Of a DNA stretch of 64,000 nucleotides, positions 37,115-46,403 are shown one piece after another. This DNA is from Thiomicrorhabdus sp. GTDB taxonomy: Bacteria > Pseudomonadota > Gammaproteobacteria > Thiomicrospirales > Thiomicrospiraceae. How positions within the stretch are numbered: position 1 is the stretch's first letter; each line of letters opens with the position of its first letter. A program made the position numbers and the translations under genes. Below the pieces are notes generated by a model, which ran no database searches, was not told the origin of the DNA, and worked only from the letters and a program-made list of their open reading frames with translations. The stretch covers positions 310,001-374,000 of the forward strand of contig NZ_OY759719.1 in NCBI RefSeq assembly GCF_963662555.1. The letters run 5' to 3'.

Positions 37115-37128
37115 TTGATTTAAATCAT
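37115..37128. promoter_or_regulatory. FNR-type box, 9 of 10 match
   Basis: TTGATTTAAATCAT differs from TTGAT-N4-ATCAA only in the last base. It is 232 bp before the 1321-residue CZB protein gene and could act on it or be chance. Confidence 0.4.
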
Positions 37129-37210
37129 ACATTAAAGCGATAGTAATCGAATTAACTATCTTAACAAGCCTACCTTAAATATAATCAGACAAGTTTTGCC
37201 ATTTATTTTT

Positions 37211-37273
37211 AAAGTTCCTTTTACCAGGCCTTTATACCCCTATGTAGGGTCTAGTAAAGCAATAAAAGAACTT
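37211..37273 (+). repeat. REP-like hairpin repeat, copy C
   Basis: AAAGTTC...TTTTACCAGGCCTTTATACCCC...AGGGTCTAGTAAA...AAAAGAACTTT forms a long imperfect hairpin (AAAGTTC 37211-37217 with GAACTTT 37267-37273). It aligns with the repeat at 59375-59425 over about 41 bp. The palindrome's left half TTACCAGGCCT starts it, as in copies A and B. Confidence 0.7.
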
Positions 37274-37312
37274 TACCATTCTCGCTAGAGTTTAAAACCA
37301 AGGAAGATTTTA

Positions 37313-37354
37313 ATGCTCTCTAAATTATCTCTAATCGCTCTATATAAAATCTAG
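37313..37354 (+). CDS. 13-codon leader ORF before the second CZB sensor gene
   Basis: ATG at 37313 follows AAGGAAG with good spacing and runs 13 codons (MLSKLSLIALYKI) to TAG at 37352-37354, six bases before the ATG of the 1321-residue gene. The main gene has no strong Shine-Dalgarno of its own, so translation could depend on this leader. The peptide is hydrophobic and could be the remnant of a lost signal peptide or lipoprotein gene like the one before 28945. Expression is untested. Confidence 0.45.
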   Translation: MLSKLSLIALYKI

Positions 37355-37359
37355 GCCAG

Positions 37360-40300
37360 ATGACTAGAATCACACCTTATTTATTTACCCTACTCTCGTT
37401 GCTTATTTTTGTGCAAGAGATCCAAGCATCTCAAAAATTAGTGCTTGGTGTGTATCAATACCAAAGCAAAGCCTCTGTTAAAGAGCAATATCAAGATTTT
37501 GCTAATTATCTTTCAAATGCTTTACCCAATTATGAAGTTGAGCTTAAAGTTTACAATCAAACAGAGCTCCTTAATGCCCTAAAGAATAAACAACTTCAAA
37601 TGCTATTAGTTAACCCTAATTTATATGAAGTACTAAGGACTAAAATCGATCTGAATGGGGTCACCGCAACCCAACAAGTACTGTATGACGGTCAGGCTTT
37701 AGACCAATTGGGCGGGGTTATTTTTACTAAAAGCAGTAATCCAAAAATACATCAACTTTCTGATCTTATTCACCAACGTATCGCCATTCCTTCAAAAACC
37801 AATACCGGAGCCTATCGTGTTCCTTTATATGAGATTTATAAAGCTGGCATTGATTATAAAAAGCTTAACTTTTTAGAAGTGGGCAATAACGATTCCGTAA
37901 TAGATGCGGTTTTATCAGGCAAAGCCGATGTAGGCTTTGTAAGAACAGGAATTATTGAAAAATGGATTGCCTCTAATAGACTTAAGCGAGATGACATTCG
38001 AGTTATTAATCAGCAACATCAAAAGAGCTTTCCTCAATTGCTCTCAACAAAACTGTTTCCCGAGTGGCCATTTATTATATTACCTGGATTAGATGAAAAC
38101 CTAAATCGAGACATTGCAGTGGCTCTGTATGCATTAAGAGCAAACCACCCTGTCGCAAAACAAGCTGGAATAGCCGGCTTTGTTGCTCCTAGAGATTATT
38201 TACCTTTTCAAAATTTACTTAGAACATTAAAGCTACCTCCTTTTGATAAACAACCAGAAATCACCTTATTAGAGCTTTGGGATCAGTATAAAAGTGAAAT
38301 AACGTTATTTGTATTGTTACTTTTATCGATAATTGCATTATTGTTTCTCTCTGAAAAACGTAAATATGTTATAGCCTTACAAGAAAAACGATTACAGAAA
38401 AAAACAAAGATAGATGAAGTTTTATTAGAACTGCCCAAATATGCAGAAACGCATACTGAAAATGAGTTATTGCAATATGCATTAGATAAAGTAGAGAAAC
38501 TGTCATCCAGTTCGATTAGCTTCATTCATGCTTTAGATCCTAAAAATAAGAATATTCAATTCCTAGCTTGGTCGCATAACACCTTAAAAAATTACTGCCA
38601 TATAGAGAATTATGAAGATCATTATCCTGTATCAAAAGCTGGTATTTGGGCAGAAGCAGTTCGCCAAAAACAACCTGTTTTAATTAATGATTACCACAGC
38701 TATGTAGGCGAAAAAAGTTTACCGAATGGTCATGTTGTTCTGCATAGAATGATTTCAGTCCCTGTGATAGAGCATGACCAGGTGGTTCTTATTGCTGGTT
38801 TGGGCAATAAAGATACCGACTATACCCAAGAAGATATTAATGTTTTCCAGCTGGTTCTTAATGAAATATGGCGTATTTTAAAAGCCAACCGTGCTAACCA
38901 AAGAACCTTACAACAAAAAGAAAAATTTCAACACCTTTTAGATGATTTAGGTGAAAACTATGTTGTGTTCTCTCACAATGGTGTAGAGGGGGTTTTAAGC
39001 TATGTGTCTGCTGGCTTTACTCAGGTATTTGAGCTACCTATTGAAACGGTATATAACCGTCCGTGGTTTTCACAAATTGATTGGCTTCCTGAGTCAGTAA
39101 ATACTGCCAAAAAAAGTGTTAAATCACTTGTTTTGGGCGAAAAAACTTCCGAAACACTAATCTTGAGATTTACTTCACCGCAAAGCAAAAAGATCAAAAC
39201 CATTCTTGTTCAACATCATGGCGTTTATCAAAATAATATCCTTGTCTCCATTGATGGGTTGGTCACAGATATTACCGAAAAAGTTGAAGCAGAAGTTAGA
39301 CTTGAACAAGCGGCAACCGTTTTTGAGTCAGCCAATGAAGGTATCTTAATTTGTGATAAAAACAATCTCATTGTAAGAGCAAACAAACGAATAGAAGATA
39401 TTACTGGCTATTCTGAAAAAGAACTTTTGGGCAAAAATCCCAAGATCTTTAGCTCAGGACATCAAGATCAAGCCTTTTATGAAAATTTATGGCACATGCT
39501 AATAAAGAAAGGCTTCTGGGAAGGTGAACTATGGAACCGCCGTAAAAATGGTGAGCTCTATCCAGAAAGATTAAAAATTAGCACGGTTTTAAATAATGAT
39601 AATCAACCTGCCTATTTTATTGGCTTACTATCCGACATCACATTTGAAAAAGAACATCAAAATGAGTTAGAGAAAAGAGCTCACTTTGATGCCTTGACCA
39701 ATCTGCCTAATCGTTTTTTACTCTCTGACCGAATATCACAGGCCATTCATGCAATCCAGCGTACTGATTTGATGATTTCTATTATGTTTATTGATCTTGA
39801 TCGGTTTAAACTTGTTAATGACACTTACGGCCATCAAGCAGGGGATTTTTTGCTAAAAACTCTTGCTAACCGTTTATTAGACTGTATTCGCGAAAGTGAT
39901 AGCGTAGCACGTATAGGTGGGGATGAATTTGTTGTGGTTGTCTCAGGAACTAAAGACCAACATGAATTCACTAAAATTGAACAGCGTATACTAAAAGAAA
40001 CCTCAACCGAAGTCTTGTTTGAAGAGCACACATTGCAGGTATCAAGCAGCATAGGAGTAGTTTATTACGGCCATAACTATAATCAAAACCAAGGTTCTGA
40101 ACAACTTTTACGTTTAGCCGACCAAGCTATGTATTTAGCAAAACAACATGGTAAAAACAAAATTCAGCATTACCAGTGGGATAATCTGCAAAATAAAAAC
40201 CAACTCACACATGCTTTTGAGCACAACTTATTTGAACTTTACTACCAACCCAAAGTAAATTGTAAAACTGGACAAGTTCTCTCTTTAGAGGGACTCATAC

Positions 40301-41325
40301 GCTTGAACCACCCTACAAAAGGCGTTTTATCGCCTATCGAATTTTTGACCGATATTGAACAATTTGGCTTTATGGATCAGCTGAGTGATTTTGTAATTCA
40401 AGAAGGGCTTCAATATTTAGAACGCCTTAATCAAAATCAACAAAACAAAATCGGTATTAGTTTAAATATTCAGGGAAATAGCCTGCTACATGATGAATTT
40501 ATAGATAATTTAGTGACAAGCGTTAGCAAAAATAAATATATCTCTCCTGAGCAGATTACCCTAGAAATCTTAGAAAGTTCCTCTTTAGATGAGGTTGAAA
40601 GAATTGCCCAGCAAATAAGCCTTTTAAAGACTAAAGGCTTTAAGTTTTCTATTGATGATTTTGGAACAGGCCACGCCTCTTTAACCTACTTAAACAACCT
40701 ACCTGTAAATGAAGTCAAAATAGATCAAGAATTTATTCGTGAGATTTTTTCTAATCCAAATAGTTTGAGCATCATTGAAGCGATAAAATCGATGGCTGAG
40801 GCGTTTAACTTATCGGTGATTGCTGAAGGTGCAGAAACAAATGAACATATTGAGCTACTGCTACAACTAGGCATTGAATTAGTGCAAGGTTATGCCATTG
40901 CTAAACCTATGAGCCAACATGAAATGAACAAATGGCTTAATAGCTGGCAGGCAAATCAATATTGGCAAACCTTAATAGAGATTAAACCTAAAAATAAACA
41001 AATCTTGAAAGCACGTTTAGCACACCTTGCATGGCTAAATAAATTGGAAACCGCGATAGGCGAAGGTGAGCTAGATTACTATCTTTTCCAAACATCACCT
41101 AATACCTGTGAATTTGGATTATGGCTACAGAGCAAGGGGAAAGAGATCTTAAATTCTACAGAATTCCAAACAGTTGACAGATTACATCAGGAGATTCATC
41201 AATTAGCTAAGCAAACCATAGATCTTAGCTTATTGGGTAATGAAAAAGGCTCTTCGCAACAGTTAATAAAACTCAAACAAAAAAGCACTCAATTAAACAA
41301 CTTATTACATGATATACAAGCATAA
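37360..41325 (+). CDS. PhnD-like / GAF / PAS / PAS / GGDEF / EAL / CZB sensory protein (paralogue)
   Basis: A 1321-residue near twin of the 28945 protein with the same domain order: signal (about 1-22), PhnD-like binding domain (YQYQSKASVKEQYQDFANYLS), membrane segment at about 310-330, GAF, two PAS, GGDEF (RIGGDEFVVVV, about 852), EAL (SLEGLIRL, about 976; the usual R-W is R-L here; AEGAET and QGY kept) and CZB (HLAW about 1220, CEFGLW about 1249, HQEIH about 1275). Unlike its twin it has no solute-binding lipoprotein gene before it; a 13-codon leader lies there instead. Both twins share long identical stretches, so a duplication is likely, with divergence of the ligand-binding face possible. 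Confidence 0.87.
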   Translation: MTRITPYLFTLLSLLIFVQEIQASQKLVLGVYQYQSKASVKEQYQDFANYLSNALPNYEVELKVYNQTELLNALKNKQLQMLLVNPNLYEVLRTKIDLNGVTATQQVLYDGQALDQLGGVIFTKSSNPKIHQLSDLIHQRIAIPSKTNTGAYRVPLYEIYKAGIDYKKLNFLEVGNNDSVIDAVLSGKADVGFVRTGIIEKWIASNRLKRDDIRVINQQHQKSFPQLLSTKLFPEWPFIILPGLDENLNRDIAVALYALRANHPVAKQAGIAGFVAPRDYLPFQNLLRTLKLPPFDKQPEITLLELWDQYKSEITLFVLLLLSIIALLFLSEKRKYVIALQEKRLQKKTKIDEVLLELPKYAETHTENELLQYALDKVEKLSSSSISFIHALDPKNKNIQFLAWSHNTLKNYCHIENYEDHYPVSKAGIWAEAVRQKQPVLINDYHSYVGEKSLPNGHVVLHRMISVPVIEHDQVVLIAGLGNKDTDYTQEDINVFQLVLNEIWRILKANRANQRTLQQKEKFQHLLDDLGENYVVFSHNGVEGVLSYVSAGFTQVFELPIETVYNRPWFSQIDWLPESVNTAKKSVKSLVLGEKTSETLILRFTSPQSKKIKTILVQHHGVYQNNILVSIDGLVTDITEKVEAEVRLEQAATVFESANEGILICDKNNLIVRANKRIEDITGYSEKELLGKNPKIFSSGHQDQAFYENLWHMLIKKGFWEGELWNRRKNGELYPERLKISTVLNNDNQPAYFIGLLSDITFEKEHQNELEKRAHFDALTNLPNRFLLSDRISQAIHAIQRTDLMISIMFIDLDRFKLVNDTYGHQAGDFLLKTLANRLLDCIRESDSVARIGGDEFVVVVSGTKDQHEFTKIEQRILKETSTEVLFEEHTLQVSSSIGVVYYGHNYNQNQGSEQLLRLADQAMYLAKQHGKNKIQHYQWDNLQNKNQLTHAFEHNLFELYYQPKVNCKTGQVLSLEGLIRLNHPTKGVLSPIEFLTDIEQFGFMDQLSDFVIQEGLQYLERLNQNQQNKIGISLNIQGNSLLHDEFIDNLVTSVSKNKYISPEQITLEILESSSLDEVERIAQQISLLKTKGFKFSIDDFGTGHASLTYLNNLPVNEVKIDQEFIREIFSNPNSLSIIEAIKSMAEAFNLSVIAEGAETNEHIELLLQLGIELVQGYAIAKPMSQHEMNKWLNSWQANQYWQTLIEIKPKNKQILKARLAHLAWLNKLETAIGEGELDYYLFQTSPNTCEFGLWLQSKGKEILNSTEFQTVDRLHQEIHQLAKQTIDLSLLGNEKGSSQQLIKLKQKSTQLNNLLHDIQA

Positions 41326-41396
41326 GAAAAGCCTATAAGAATCCAGCCTATCAGGCATTTACACCCACAATTGCAGGCTTTTATTTTAAGCCAAAA

Positions 41397-41431
41397 AAAA
41401 CGCCCTATATTAAAAATATATAGGGCGTTTT
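41397..41431. terminator. Bidirectional terminator between convergent genes
   Basis: AAAACGCCCTATAT (41397-41410) pairs perfectly with ATATAGGGCGTTTT (41418-41431) with a 7-nt loop. A-rich on the left and T-rich on the right, so it can stop transcription from both sides, here the CZB gene and the aminotransferase gene. Confidence 0.85.
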
Positions 41432-41465
41432 GGGTTTTAGACTTTGATAATTAAGTTTTTCTAAA

Positions 41466-42581
41466 TTACTTTCCTAAAACGTCTTTAAGTGCCGCTAAGC
41501 AGAATAGAACTTTTTCTGGTCTTGCACTATCACCCATTAAACCGATGCGCCAAACTTTACCTGCAAGTGCACCTAAGCCAGCACCAATTTCAAGATTGTA
41601 TTGGTTAAGTAACTGGCTACGTACTTCAGCATCATCAAACCCTTCAGGAATAATAACTGAGTTTAACTGTGGTAAACGCTCACCTTCTGGTACTACAAAG
41701 TTAATACCCATTGGCTCTAGACCTGCTTTAAGTTGTTCATGAGCTGCTACATGACGAGCATGTGAAGCTTCTAAACCTTCTTCTTTTAGCATAACTAAAG
41801 ATTCATGCAACGCATATAAGGTGTTAACAGGTGCAGTATGGTGATAAGCACGTTTTGCACCTTGACCCCAATAACCCATAACTAAGTTAAGATCCATAAA
41901 CCAACTTGGTACACGAGTTTTGCGATTACGAACCTTATCTAAGGCTTTTTCGCTAAAACTTACTGGCGATAAACCAGGAACACAAGATAAACATTTTTGA
42001 GTACCAGAATAGATAGCATCAATTCCCCACTCATCTACCTTTAACTCTACACCACCGAGTGATGTTACTGCATCAACAATAGAGATACAGTTATGGTCTT
42101 GTGCAATTTTACAGATGGTTTTTGCATCAGATAAAGCTCCAGTAGAAGTCTCAGCGTGCACAAATGCGACAATTTTAGCGTCTGGGTGAGCTTTACACGC
42201 ATCTTCAACTTTTGAAGGCGTTACTGCTGTGCCCCACTCATCTTCAACCACAATCGCTTCACCACCAAAACGCTCAATGTTCTCTTTCATGCGTCCACCA
42301 AACACACCATTGATACAAACAATGACTTTATCGCCTGGTTCAACAAGGTTTACAAAACACGTTTCCATACCTGCAGACCCTGGAGCAGAAACAGGCATTG
42401 TTAAAGCATTTTCTGTTTGAAAAGCGTATTTTAGTAGTTCCTTGATTTCATCCATCATGCCGACAAAGGCTGGGTCAAGGTGTCCAATTGTTGGACGGGC
42501 CATTGCTGAAAGCACTCTTGGGTGAATGTCTGATGGTCCTGGCCCCATCAATGTACGAATTGGTGGATTAAAAGATTGCAT
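41466..42581 (-). CDS. Serine/alanine-glyoxylate aminotransferase (class V)
   Basis: A 371-residue PLP enzyme that aminates glyoxylate to glycine. The start MQSFNPPIRTLMGPGPSDIHPRVLSAM, then PVSAPGSAGMETCFVNL, FVHAETSTGALSDA and SGTQKCLSCVPGL (the lysine binding PLP) fit alanine- or serine-glyoxylate aminotransferases; the amino donor cannot be chosen from sequence. It is divergent from glcD across 101 bp, and glcDEF make its glyoxylate substrate. A perfect FNR-type box lies in the shared promoter region. In an autotroph this is the salvage of phosphoglycolate made by RuBisCO with oxygen. Confidence 0.87.
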   Translation of the reverse strand: MQSFNPPIRTLMGPGPSDIHPRVLSAMARPTIGHLDPAFVGMMDEIKELLKYAFQTENALTMPVSAPGSAGMETCFVNLVEPGDKVIVCINGVFGGRMKENIERFGGEAIVVEDEWGTAVTPSKVEDACKAHPDAKIVAFVHAETSTGALSDAKTICKIAQDHNCISIVDAVTSLGGVELKVDEWGIDAIYSGTQKCLSCVPGLSPVSFSEKALDKVRNRKTRVPSWFMDLNLVMGYWGQGAKRAYHHTAPVNTLYALHESLVMLKEEGLEASHARHVAAHEQLKAGLEPMGINFVVPEGERLPQLNSVIIPEGFDDAEVRSQLLNQYNLEIGAGLGALAGKVWRIGLMGDSARPEKVLFCLAALKDVLGK

Positions 42582-42620
42582 ATTGGTTACCTTTTTTTAA
42601 TAATAATAGGTTAATCAAAG

Positions 42621-42634
42621 TTGATTCAAATCAA
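42621..42634. promoter_or_regulatory. Perfect FNR/ANR-type box between the aminotransferase and glcD
   Basis: TTGATTCAAATCAA matches TTGAT-N4-ATCAA at all ten positions. It lies 40 bp upstream of the aminotransferase start and 48 bp upstream of the glcD start, so it could act on either promoter. Oxygen-dependent control would make sense because phosphoglycolate forms only in oxygen. Confidence 0.65.
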
Positions 42635-42682
42635 GTTTTTCACAATTATAGTGTCAAACGCGTGTAATACACAAGGTTAAAA

Positions 42683-44119
42683 ATGGATGTTATTCAAGCT
42701 TTAGAAGAAGCCTTAAATAAAAACTGTATCCTTTCGAGCGAAGAGGCCTGTCGTCCTTACGAGTGTGATGGACTCTCGGCCTATCGTCAGAAACCATTGG
42801 CTGTGGCGTTGCCAGAAGATGTTGAGCAGGTAAAACAAGTACTCAAAATCTGCAAAGCCTATAATACGCCGGTTATTACTCGTGGTTCTGGTACTGGCCT
42901 CGCTGGCGGAACCTTACCGTTAGAGAACAGCGTAATCTTAGGTTTATCAAAACTCAATAAAATTATTAGCGTTGACCCATTACAACGTACCGCTATTGTT
43001 CAACCTGGGGTAAGAAATGTGATGGTTTCTGAAGCTGCGGCTAAATACGGTCTGTACTATGCCCCAGACCCTTCATCACAAGTTGCTTGCTCTATTGGTG
43101 GTAATGTCGCTGAGAACTCTGGCGGCGTACACTGTTTAAAATATGGCCTAACTGTTCATAATGTTACTTCATTAACCGTATTAGATATGGATGGTGAAAT
43201 CATTCGCTTTGATGAAAAAGACGATGGCCTTGATCTACTTGCCCTATTAAATGGCTCAGAAGGCCTATTAGGTGTAATTGTTGAAATTAAACTCAAACTG
43301 ATTCCTAAACCAGAAGCTGCTCAATTAGTGATGGCTGCCTTTAACTCTGTTACAGCTTGTGCTGATGCGGTTACCAGTGTATTAAAACAAGGTATTGTGC
43401 CTGCAGGCCTAGAGATGATGGATAAATTCTCTATTCAAGCGGCTGAGGACTTTGCCCAGGTAGGTTACCCCGTTGATGCAGCCGCTTTGCTATTATGTGA
43501 AGTAGATGGCAGTCATGACCAAGTTAAGGTTGATAGCCAGAGAGTTGCAGATATTTTGAGTCAAAATGGTGCTTACGAAATTCGTATCTCACAAAATGAA
43601 ACAGAACGTATTGCTCTGTGGCAAGGCCGTAAAAACGCATTTCCAGCGGTGGGACGCTACTCCCCAGACTACTACTGCATGGACGGTACCATTCCACGTA
43701 GCAAACTGGCATTTGTTTTGGAAGAGATCTCTAAATTATCTGATAAATATGGCTTAAAAGTCGCCAATGTATTCCATGCAGGCGATGGTAATTTGCACCC
43801 GCTTATTCTGTACGATGCAAACAAACCAGGAGAGCTAGAAGAAACTGAAAAATTTGGTGCTGAGATTTTACGTCTATGCGTAGATGTAGGCGGTACCATT
43901 ACTGGTGAACATGGCGTGGGCGTTGAAAAACTCGACTCTATGTGCCATCAATATCCAGAAGCTGAGCTGGAAATTTTTCATGGTATTAAGAATGTATTTG
44001 ATAATACAGGCCTGCTAAATCCTGGCAAGGCAATACCCACTTTGCATCGTTGTGCTGAACTGAGTCATATGCATGTTCACAACAACCAATTACCACATCC
44101 TGAGCTGGAGCGTTTTTAA
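42683..44119 (+). CDS. glcD: Glycolate oxidase subunit GlcD (FAD-linked)
   Basis: A 478-residue flavoprotein that oxidises glycolate to glyoxylate. The FAD-binding PCMH-type domain (about 40-215) contains TRGSGTGLAGGTLP and PDPSSQVACSIGGNVAENSGGVHCLKYG; the C-terminal domain has NVFHAGDGNLHPLI and GGTITGEHGVGVEK, the catalytic-side signature of this family. Its stop overlaps the glcE ATG by one base (TAATG). Together GlcD, GlcE and GlcF form the three-subunit enzyme that sends electrons to the quinone pool. Confidence 0.94.
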   Translation: MDVIQALEEALNKNCILSSEEACRPYECDGLSAYRQKPLAVALPEDVEQVKQVLKICKAYNTPVITRGSGTGLAGGTLPLENSVILGLSKLNKIISVDPLQRTAIVQPGVRNVMVSEAAAKYGLYYAPDPSSQVACSIGGNVAENSGGVHCLKYGLTVHNVTSLTVLDMDGEIIRFDEKDDGLDLLALLNGSEGLLGVIVEIKLKLIPKPEAAQLVMAAFNSVTACADAVTSVLKQGIVPAGLEMMDKFSIQAAEDFAQVGYPVDAAALLLCEVDGSHDQVKVDSQRVADILSQNGAYEIRISQNETERIALWQGRKNAFPAVGRYSPDYYCMDGTIPRSKLAFVLEEISKLSDKYGLKVANVFHAGDGNLHPLILYDANKPGELEETEKFGAEILRLCVDVGGTITGEHGVGVEKLDSMCHQYPEAELEIFHGIKNVFDNTGLLNPGKAIPTLHRCAELSHMHVHNNQLPHPELERF

Positions 44120-45093
44120 TGTCAATTGAAAGCTCAATTTCGCACTACGCAGACCAAATTAAACAAGCCGCCGTTGATAAAACCCTCATTCAAATTGCAG
44201 GTAATCAAAGTAAAGTTCCGATTTATGATGATGCCCAACTGCTGAGTATTAATGATCATACAGGCATTGTCAGCTATGACCCTGCTGAGTTAGTAGTCAC
44301 GGTAAAAGCAGGCACGACTCTTAAAGACTTAAGTGCTGCCTTAGCCGAAAACAATCAAATGCTTGGTTTTGAACCACCAGAATACGGCAATTCCACTATT
44401 GGTGGTACCTATGCTTGTGCCTTAACAGGCCCTTCTCGACCATTTAGAGGAGGTTTGCGTGACTTTGTATTAGGTACTCAAATCATTGATGGTCAAGGCC
44501 GTGAAATGCGTTTCGGCGGCAAAATGCTCAAAAACGTGGCGGGTTATGATGTTTCTCGCATGTTATGCGGTTCTAAAGGCTCTTTAGCTTTAGTTACTGA
44601 ACTAAGCCTAAAAGTTTTACCTCTACTCGAAGAACGCACCTACTGCATTACCATGCCAGAGGGTGAGGCCATTTTATTAATGAATAAAATGCAAGGTACG
44701 GCTTTACCTTTAACTGGTTGTGCCTATTTTGAAGGTAAATTTTATTACCGAGTTGCAGGTGAACATCCTGAACAAGATAACCGTGTTGAAGTGAGTGAAA
44801 CCACTAACGAGGTTTGGAAAACACTTAACCCGTTCCAACCCAAACTAGAACCTGGTGAAAAACTTTGGCGTTTAGATGTTGAAAGTACCAACCCAGCTAT
44901 TGAAAACACCATTGCAGTAGGTATGGGTGGCACACGCCGCTGGGTAGCCAGTAAAAATAAGCCAAACCACCCTTATGTCACGCTTTGGCAAGCCCGTTTT
45001 GCTCCACGTAATAATGATAAGCCTTGTGTACAACGCATTAAAAAAGGCCTAAAAGATGTCTTTGACCCACATCACATTTTTAAAGATTTATAA
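44119..45093 (+). CDS. glcE: Glycolate oxidase subunit GlcE
   Basis: A 324-residue FAD-binding subunit. Recognisable stretches are GIVSYDPAELVVTVKAGTTLKDLSAALAENNQMLGFEPPEYG near residue 50, TIGGTYACALTGPSRPFRGGLRDFVLG and GGKMLKNVAGYDVSRMLCGSKGSLALVTELSLKVLP, all typical of GlcE. It is coupled to glcD by a one-base overlap and precedes glcF by 15 bp. It lacks the full C-terminal catalytic domain of GlcD, as expected for GlcE. Confidence 0.93.
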   Translation: MSIESSISHYADQIKQAAVDKTLIQIAGNQSKVPIYDDAQLLSINDHTGIVSYDPAELVVTVKAGTTLKDLSAALAENNQMLGFEPPEYGNSTIGGTYACALTGPSRPFRGGLRDFVLGTQIIDGQGREMRFGGKMLKNVAGYDVSRMLCGSKGSLALVTELSLKVLPLLEERTYCITMPEGEAILLMNKMQGTALPLTGCAYFEGKFYYRVAGEHPEQDNRVEVSETTNEVWKTLNPFQPKLEPGEKLWRLDVESTNPAIENTIAVGMGGTRRWVASKNKPNHPYVTLWQARFAPRNNDKPCVQRIKKGLKDVFDPHHIFKDL

Positions 45094-45108
45094 GCGACCT
45101 GTTTAACT

Positions 45109-46320
45109 ATGCAAACTCAACTACCAAAAGACCTGTTAGCAACAGAAACGGGAAAAACCGCCGACAAAATTTTACGTTCTTGTGTACATTGTGGATTTTG
45201 TTTATCTGCCTGCCCTACCTACGGTTTATTAGGAGATGAACTCGATTCACCACGCGGCCGAATCTACCTTATAAAAAGCGTATTAGAAGGTAACGAAGTT
45301 ACTAACGACACCTTATCGCATTTAGACCGCTGTTTAACCTGTCGTTCTTGTGAAACGACTTGTCCGTCTGGGGTGGAATATGGTCACTTGTTGGATATTG
45401 GTCGTGAAATGGCTGAAGAAAAGGGTAACCGTAGTCTGTTCCAAAAAATCGCTCGCTATACCATTCGTAAAAGCTTAACCACCCCCTGGTTTTTTAACTT
45501 AACCATTAAAGCGATGCCCTTTTTACGCCACTCTAAAGCGGTACAATTTAGCGTTGAAGAATTAGCGTTACAGCAAAACCTAAAAGATCAGGCGGATGCG
45601 TTAAAGTCTAGCGTATTGCTTATATCTGGGTGTGTTCAGCCAGCTTTAGCACCCAATATAAATCAAGCAAGTATTAAGGTTTTAAACCGTTTAGGATTAA
45701 ATGTTTTAGAAACCCCACAAGACCAATGTTGTGGTGCCGTTGATCATCATTTATCGGGCAATGAAGACGCTCTAAAAAAAGTTAAAACCAATATTGACGC
45801 TTGGATTCATTACCTAGACCAGGGGGTAAATGCAATTATCTCTAATGCAAGTGGTTGTGGGGTAATGATTAAAGATTATCCACACCTATTGCGTGAAGAT
45901 GCCGAATACGCTGAAAAAGCCAAACGTATAGCAGACAACACATTTGATATTGCCGAATTTTTAAGCAAACAAGACCTATCACTTTTTACCAACTATAAAA
46001 ACAAAAAGGTCACTTTCCATTCACCTTGTACTTTGCAGCACGGACAAAAATTACCAGGCCTGGTAGAAGACTTGTTACGCCGATTGGGTTACCGAATTAC
46101 CCACGTTAATGACTCTCATCTTTGCTGCGGATCAGCGGGAACCTACTCTATTTTTCAGCCCAAACTATCTAAACAACTGCGAGACAATAAACTCAAAAAC
46201 TTAACAGAGACCAATCCACCCATCATTGTTACTGCCAATATTGGTTGTTTAATGCATTTGCAAAAAGGTACCAAAACCCCTGTTAAGCACTGGATTGAGT
46301 TATTGACAATGGAAACCTAA
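45109..46320 (+). CDS. glcF: Glycolate oxidase iron-sulfur subunit GlcF
   Basis: A 403-residue electron-transfer subunit with two [4Fe-4S] ferredoxin motifs, CVHCGFCLSACP (about 25-36) and CLTCRSCETTCP (about 78-89), and two CCG-domain motifs, QCCGAVDHH and LCCGSAGTYS, that bind further cofactors in heterodisulfide-reductase-like proteins. It shuttles electrons from GlcD/E flavin to the quinone pool. A palindrome copy (46051-46065) encodes KLPGLVEDL between the CCG motifs. A MITE-like hairpin begins 5 bp after the stop codon. Confidence 0.93.
   Translation: MQTQLPKDLLATETGKTADKILRSCVHCGFCLSACPTYGLLGDELDSPRGRIYLIKSVLEGNEVTNDTLSHLDRCLTCRSCETTCPSGVEYGHLLDIGREMAEEKGNRSLFQKIARYTIRKSLTTPWFFNLTIKAMPFLRHSKAVQFSVEELALQQNLKDQADALKSSVLLISGCVQPALAPNINQASIKVLNRLGLNVLETPQDQCCGAVDHHLSGNEDALKKVKTNIDAWIHYLDQGVNAIISNASGCGVMIKDYPHLLREDAEYAEKAKRIADNTFDIAEFLSKQDLSLFTNYKNKKVTFHSPCTLQHGQKLPGLVEDLLRRLGYRITHVNDSHLCCGSAGTYSIFQPKLSKQLRDNKLKNLTETNPPIIVTANIGCLMHLQKGTKTPVKHWIELLTMET
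46051..46065. repeat. Palindrome TTACCAGGCCTGGTA inside glcF
   Basis: An exact core copy within the gene, encoding KLPGLVED. It lies between the two CCG motifs in a variable loop. Confidence 0.85.
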
Positions 46321-46325
46321 TAAAA

Positions 46326-46403
46326 GAGACCTTTGCACGAGATGGTTGAACGGATAAAAATTTTTCTCTTTTTACTCTCGCACCCCACTCGTGCAAAGGT
46401 CTC
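46326..46403. mobile_element. MITE-like element (78 bp) between glcF and fhs
   Basis: Perfect 16-bp inverted ends, GAGACCTTTGCACGAG (46326-46341) and CTCGTGCAAAGGTCTC (46388-46403). The interior is AT-rich with AAAAATTTTT. No coding capacity and no obvious target duplication is visible. It shares ends with the 161-bp element at 24080. Confidence 0.75.

Larger units (their letters stand above)
36990..37359. other. 370-bp intergenic region with several regulatory-type sequences
   Basis: No conventional gene. It holds CCTTTGCACAG (37020-37030), resembling one MITE end; ATGTAAGTCG (37037-37046); a near-FNR box (37115-37128); a hairpin repeat (37211-37273); and a short ORF with a good ribosome-binding site (37313-37354). 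Confidence 0.55.
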
